Assembly: GCA_021817875.1 (NCBI GenBank)
Contig: JAKAFQ010000139.1
Span: forward strand, 1-9,102
Source: Pseudomonadota bacterium
GTDB taxonomy: Bacteria; Pseudomonadota; Gammaproteobacteria; Steroidobacterales; Steroidobacteraceae
Direction: 5' to 3'
Length of the DNA: 9,102 bases
The translations under genes were made by a program, and so were the position numbers. The number at the start of each line of letters is the position of its first letter. Position 1 is the stretch's first letter. Positions 5,219 to 9,102 of this stretch are shown here, in pieces. Under the pieces are notes generated by a model, which made no database searches, was not told the origin of the DNA, and saw nothing but the letters and a program-made list of their open reading frames with translations.

Positions 5219-6028
5219 TTGGCCGTTGAATCATCGATCAAAATCGAGGAGCTGGTTCAGGCCGGCGCCGTCCGGCGCAAGCTGGCCCAGGCGCACCTCG
5301 AGGCCGAGGTCCGACGTCGGGAAGAAGTACTGCGGCGCGCGGTGCTGCGCTACGTCTCCCCCACCCTCGCCGAGAAAATCCTCGAGGACGTGCAGCTGCG
5401 CGAAACGCTGTTGTCCGCGGACGATCTGCGCGCCCACGCCGTGGTGCTGTTCGCCGACCTGCGAGGCTTCACGAGCCTGTCCGAGCGGCTCGAGGCCCGG
5501 CAGGTCGTGCCGCTGCTCAACGAGTATTTCTCGCTGCTCACCGAGATCACGCTGCGCCACGACGGCACGGTCTTCCACATGGCCGGCGATTGCATCATGC
5601 TCGGCTTCGGCGTGCCGCTCGAGCAGCCCGACAGCGCCAGCCGCGCGGTGCGTGCCGCCCAGGACATGCTGCACAGCTTCGCGATGCTCGCCGGCACCTG
5701 GCGAGAGCGTTACGGGGTCGAGGCCGGCCTCGGCATCGGCATCAACGAAGGGGACGTGGTCGCCGGCAATATCGGCTCGAGCTCCTACATGAGCTATACC
5801 CTGATCGGCGACACGGTGAACGTGGCCGCCCGGCTCTGCCAGCGCGCCCGCGCCGGCGAGATGCTCTTTTCCCGTGCGCTCAAACTGTCCCTCGACGCCC
5901 TCGGGTTCGAGGTCGGCGCCCTGGCGCTGCCGCCGATGCAGCTTCGGGGCCGCTCCGGCGCGATCGACATCTACTGCGTACCCGCCGCCCCGCGTCTGCA
6001 GATCACGGAAGTCCCGGTCGCCGTTTGA
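5219..6028 (+). CDS. Soluble class III adenylate/guanylate cyclase
   Basis: This 269-residue cyclase would convert a nucleoside triphosphate to cyclic nucleotide in the cytoplasm. Residues 1-65 are a charged, probably coiled-coil helix with the RYVSPTLAEKIL linker common before class III domains; there is no membrane helix or recognisable sensor domain. The catalytic domain (about 72-255) has metal-binding Asp80 (LFADLRGFTSLSE) and Asp124 (MAGDCIM), the G-I-N-x-G-x-V-x-G-N-IG region (173-186), and SYTLIGDTVNVAARL (192-206). The last supplies Thr194 for base recognition, Asn201 and Arg205. The lysine normally three residues before the Gly-Asp is His120, so substrate choice is uncertain; the other catalytic residues are present. 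The start is TTG 5219, with GGGAAGG five bases upstream and an in-frame TAA (5192-5194) excluding longer forms. Its stop overlaps the presumed start of mfd. No symbol is assigned because bacteria have many unrelated cya genes. Confidence 0.93.
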   Translation: MAVESSIKIEELVQAGAVRRKLAQAHLEAEVRRREEVLRRAVLRYVSPTLAEKILEDVQLRETLLSADDLRAHAVVLFADLRGFTSLSERLEARQVVPLLNEYFSLLTEITLRHDGTVFHMAGDCIMLGFGVPLEQPDSASRAVRAAQDMLHSFAMLAGTWRERYGVEAGLGIGINEGDVVAGNIGSSSYMSYTLIGDTVNVAARLCQRARAGEMLFSRALKLSLDALGFEVGALALPPMQLRGRSGAIDIYCVPAAPRLQITEVPVAV

Positions 6029-9000
6029 CAGTCCGAGCGCATGGGCTGATCCGAGTCGCCCTGGATCCGCCCGTCCCGAATCCCACCCGGCGGCACCTGC
6101 ACTGGCACCACCTTCACGGCAGCGCCGCCGCGCTGGCGCTCGCCGAGGCCACGCGCGCCGACCAGAAACTGTACGTCGTGGTGGTCGATGCCGCCCGCGA
6201 GCTCGCGCGGCTGAGCGCCGAGCTCGCCTTCTTCGCCGGCGAGCGGCTCACGGCGCTCGCCTTCCCCGACTGGGAAGTGCTGCCCTACGACCTGTTCTCG
6301 CCGCACCCGGACATCGTCTCGCAGCGCCTGCGCACCCTGTACGAGCTGCCGCAGACCCGACAGGGCTGCCTGATCGTGGCGGCCGACACGCTGATGCAGC
6401 GGCTGCCTCCCAAACAGTACGTGCAGGCGCGCGCCTTCCAGCTCGCCCGCGGCGAGACACTCGAGCTCGAGCCGTTCCGCCAGCGCCTCGCCGACGCCGG
6501 CTACGCGAGCGTCAGCCAGGTCACCAGCCCGGGGGAATTCGCGGTGCGCGGCTCGCTGTTCGATGTGTTTCCCATGGGCGCCGAGCAGCCGCTGCGCATC
6601 GACCTGTTCGATGAGCAGATCGAGACCATCCGCCGGTTCGATCCCGACTCGCAGCGCTCGCTGGAGACGATCGAGCGCGTACGGCTGCTGCCGGCGCGCG
6701 AGATGCCGCTCGATGCGGAAGCGATCCGGACGTTCCGCGGCCGGTTCCGCAGCCGCTTCGAGGGCGATCCGACCCGCTCGGCCGTCTACCGCGGGGTGAG
6801 CGAGGGCCTGGCGCCGGCGGGTGTGGAGTTCTACCTGCCGCTGTTCTTCGAGACCACGGCGACCCTGCTCGATTATCTGCCGGCCAACGCGGTGATCGTG
6901 CGCGATGCGGCGCTGCCCGAGGCCCTCGAGAGCGCCTGGCGGGACATCGAGACGCGCTACGAGGACCGCCGGCACGACCTGGAGCGGCCGGTGCTCTCGC
7001 CGGCCGAGCTGTTCCTCGATCCGACCTCGCTCGGCGCACAACTCCAGCGGTTCGCCTCCATCACCCTCGAGGCCTCGCCGGCCGCCGCGCCCGACGATGC
7101 CACCCGGCGCACGTTTCCCGCGCTCGCCCCGCAGGCGCTGCGGATCGACATGCGGGCCGAACGGCCGCTGGCCGCACTCGAAGCGTTCCTCGGCGCGTTC
7201 GGCGGCCGGGCGTTGATCGCCGCCGATTCTCCCGGCCGGCGCGAGGTGCTGCAGGAGCTGCTGCGCGCCCACGGCCACGGCGTGCACGTCGTGACCGGAT
7301 GGGAGGAGTTTCTGGCCGGCTCCGAGCCGCTCGGGCTGTGCGTGGCGGCCGACCTGAGCGGGCTGTGGCTGAGCGAGCCGCCGCTGGCGGTGATCGCCGA
7401 GGCGCAGCTGTTCGGGGCACGCGCCCGCCAGGAACGCCGCCGCGCCCGCGCCGCCGCCGATCCCGAGGCCATCCTGCGCGATCTGCAGGATCTCACCCGC
7501 GGCGCACCCGTGGTCCATGAAGAGTACGGGGTCGGCCGCTACGTCGGGCTGCAGCCCATGGAGGTCGCGGGCCAGCCGGGAGAATACCTGGTGCTCGAAT
7601 ATCAGGGCGGTGACCGCGTCTATGTGCCGGTCCATGCCCTGCACCTGGTCGCGCGCTACACCGGCGCGGCCCCCGAGAGCGCCCCGCTGCACAAGCTCGG
7701 CACCGATCAGTGGAGCAAGGCGCGCCGGCGCGCCGTCGAGCAGATCCGGGACGTGGCCGCGGAGCTGCTCGACCTGTATGCGCGCCGCAAGGCCCAGCCG
7801 GGCCTGAAGCTCCCGCTGCACGAGGCCGACTACCGCACGTTCGCCGAAGCGTTTCCCTTCGAGGAGACCGACGACCAGCGGGAAGCGATCCGCCAGGTGC
7901 TCGCCGATCTCGCCAGCGACCGGCCCATGGACCGGATCGTGTGCGGCGACGTCGGGTTCGGCAAGACGGAAGTCGCCATGCGCGCCGCCTTTGCCGCCGT
8001 GCAGGCCGGCCGGCAGGTCGCGGTGCTCGCCCCGACCACGCTGCTCGCGCAGCAACACCTCACCAACTTCCGCGACCGCTTCGCGGACTGGCCGGTGCGC
8101 ATCGAAGGGCTGTCGCGTTTCGGCAATGCCCGCGAGACCCGCGTCACGCTCGAGGGGATCGAGCGCGGCACGGTCGACATCGTGATCGCCACCCACCGGC
8201 TGTTGCACGCCCACGCACGCTTCAAGGATCTCGGCCTGTTGATCGTCGACGAGGAACAGCGCTTCGGAGTGCGCGACAAGGAACGGCTGCAGGCGCTGCG
8301 CGCCAATGTGCACGTGCTGACGCTCACCGCCACACCGATCCCGCGCACCCTCAACATGGCGCTCGGGGGTCTGCGCGACCTGTCGCTGATCACCACGCCG
8401 CCGGCGGAGCGGCTGGCCATCAAGACCTTCGTCATCGAGTGGCACGGCCCGACGCTGCGCGAAGCGGTGCTGCGCGAGCTGCGCCGCGGCGGACAGATCT
8501 ACTTCGTGCACAACGAGATCCGCACCATCGAGAAGATCGCCGCCGAGGTCCAGCGGCTGGTTCCCGAGGCGAGCCTGCGCATCGGGCACGGCCAGATGCG
8601 CGAGCGCGAGCTGGAACAGCTGATGGTGGACTTCTACCACCGGCGCTTCGACCTGCTGCTGTGCACCACCATCATCGAAAGCGGCATCGACGTGCCCACG
8701 GCCAACACCATCATCATCAACCGCGCCGATCACATGGGGCTCGCGCAGCTGCACCAGCTGCGCGGGCGGGTCGGGCGCTCGCACCACCGGGCCTATGCCT
8801 ACCTGATCGCCCCGGCGCGGCGGGCGCTGAGCGACGATGCGGCCAAGCGGCTCGATGCGATCGAGTCGATGGAGGAGCTCGGCGCGGGCTTTGCGCTCGC
8901 GACCCATGACCTCGAGATCCGCGGCGCCGGAGAGCTGCTCGGCGAGCAGCAGAGCGGCCAGATGTCGGAAATCGGCCTGGCGATGTACCTCGATCTGCTC

Positions 9001-9102
9001 GAGGAGGCGGTGGCGGCGCTGAAGGCCGGGCGCGAGCCGGACCTCGAGAAGCCGCTGGCGGCGGCCACCGAGGTCGAGCTGCGGCTGCCGGCCTTCCTGC
9101 CG
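6025..9102 (+). CDS. mfd: Transcription-repair coupling factor Mfd, 3' end beyond window
   Basis: Mfd is a DNA translocase that removes RNA polymerase stalled at lesions and recruits UvrA. The 1026 codons present align along their length with E. coli Mfd (1148 residues). The UvrB-like module holds DWEVLPYDLFSPHPDI (82-97) and FPMGAEQPLRIDLFDEQIE. The RNA polymerase-interacting domain begins near VVHEEYGVGRYVGL (496-509). The RecG-like motor has Walker A GDVGFGKT (641-648), DEEQ box (742-745), TLTATPIPRTLN (766-777), TTIIESGIDVPTANTI, and motif VI QLRGRVGR (911-918). HDLEIRGAGELLGEQQSG precedes the inter-domain region. The sequence ends at VELRLPAFLP, so about the last 140 residues, the autoinhibitory D7 domain, are outside. 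No ATG or GTG start exists; TTG 6025, overlapping the cyclase TGA as TTGA, is best. A CTG at 6046 would match the E. coli N-terminal length more exactly. Confidence 0.97.
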   Translation, partial: MTVRAHGLIRVALDPPVPNPTRRHLHWHHLHGSAAALALAEATRADQKLYVVVVDAARELARLSAELAFFAGERLTALAFPDWEVLPYDLFSPHPDIVSQRLRTLYELPQTRQGCLIVAADTLMQRLPPKQYVQARAFQLARGETLELEPFRQRLADAGYASVSQVTSPGEFAVRGSLFDVFPMGAEQPLRIDLFDEQIETIRRFDPDSQRSLETIERVRLLPAREMPLDAEAIRTFRGRFRSRFEGDPTRSAVYRGVSEGLAPAGVEFYLPLFFETTATLLDYLPANAVIVRDAALPEALESAWRDIETRYEDRRHDLERPVLSPAELFLDPTSLGAQLQRFASITLEASPAAAPDDATRRTFPALAPQALRIDMRAERPLAALEAFLGAFGGRALIAADSPGRREVLQELLRAHGHGVHVVTGWEEFLAGSEPLGLCVAADLSGLWLSEPPLAVIAEAQLFGARARQERRRARAAADPEAILRDLQDLTRGAPVVHEEYGVGRYVGLQPMEVAGQPGEYLVLEYQGGDRVYVPVHALHLVARYTGAAPESAPLHKLGTDQWSKARRRAVEQIRDVAAELLDLYARRKAQPGLKLPLHEADYRTFAEAFPFEETDDQREAIRQVLADLASDRPMDRIVCGDVGFGKTEVAMRAAFAAVQAGRQVAVLAPTTLLAQQHLTNFRDRFADWPVRIEGLSRFGNARETRVTLEGIERGTVDIVIATHRLLHAHARFKDLGLLIVDEEQRFGVRDKERLQALRANVHVLTLTATPIPRTLNMALGGLRDLSLITTPPAERLAIKTFVIEWHGPTLREAVLRELRRGGQIYFVHNEIRTIEKIAAEVQRLVPEASLRIGHGQMRERELEQLMVDFYHRRFDLLLCTTIIESGIDVPTANTIIINRADHMGLAQLHQLRGRVGRSHHRAYAYLIAPARRALSDDAAKRLDAIESMEELGAGFALATHDLEIRGAGELLGEQQSGQMSEIGLAMYLDLLEEAVAALKAGREPDLEKPLAAATEVELRLPAFLP

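Noticed and set aside
5121..5792. ATG-started frame at 5121 beginning just after the sigma-28-like site
   Set aside because: Its product is Ser/Arg/Cys-rich with no domain and covers the cyclase in a different frame. No Shine-Dalgarno precedes it.
8441..8459. Possible sigma-54 style element (TGGCACG...GC) inside mfd
   Set aside because: The -12 half does not fit the TTGC core and the site is deep in coding sequence with no downstream start that needs it.
5971..8907. A 978-codon open frame on the minus strand, opposite mfd
   Set aside because: It lies antisense to unmistakable mfd coding sequence. Its protein is a low-information mix of Arg, Gly, Ala, Gln, His and Asp with no domain. Long antisense frames are expected opposite GC-rich genes.
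7710..8909. A 399-codon plus-strand frame inside mfd
   Set aside because: It is in another frame of the Mfd helicase region and gives an Arg/Ala/Pro-rich protein without motifs. The true frame has every Mfd signature.

Overview
The window is high-GC, gene-dense bacterial DNA. Its gene families fit a gammaproteobacterium: an Mfd that can be followed residue by residue against the E. coli protein, a Lol lipoprotein-release transporter, and an ExbB/ExbD pair. The GC-rich codon use and gene set would suit lineages such as Xanthomonadales, Nevskiales or Chromatiales, but genus cannot be read from the sequence. I see no rRNA, tRNA, CRISPR array, insertion sequence, phage gene or attachment site. 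The longest stretch without a gene is about 194 bases (5025-5218), and it holds a promoter.

Left part (1-1383): on the minus strand, exbB is followed with a 4-base overlap by the first 27 codons of exbD, cut by the window edge. Together they form a proton-driven inner-membrane energiser. Divergent from exbB is a plus-strand gene for a DUF2062 membrane protein. Centre (1343-4617): a minus-strand operon, lolC-like then lolE-like then lolD, encodes the ABC transporter that extracts outer-membrane lipoproteins from the inner membrane. The two permeases are tandem paralogues. lolD runs 41 bases into the convergent DUF2062 gene.

Right part (4618-9102): a divergent intergenic region leads to a small secreted protein of unknown function (plus strand). 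After it come a soluble class III nucleotide cyclase and mfd, the transcription-repair coupling factor, which is cut by the right edge after 1026 codons. Cyclase and mfd appear translationally coupled: the cyclase stop and the mfd start share the bases TTGA. Both genes seem to begin with TTG.

The left and centre genes concern envelope biogenesis, in an arrangement related to the lol-exbBD-lipid A neighbourhood of other gammaproteobacteria. The right part joins signalling to DNA repair. I found no convincing new multi-gene system. The most interesting signals are a near-consensus flagellar sigma-28 (FliA) type promoter ahead of the cyclase-mfd unit, and a cyclase active site in which the usual adenine-selecting lysine is a histidine.
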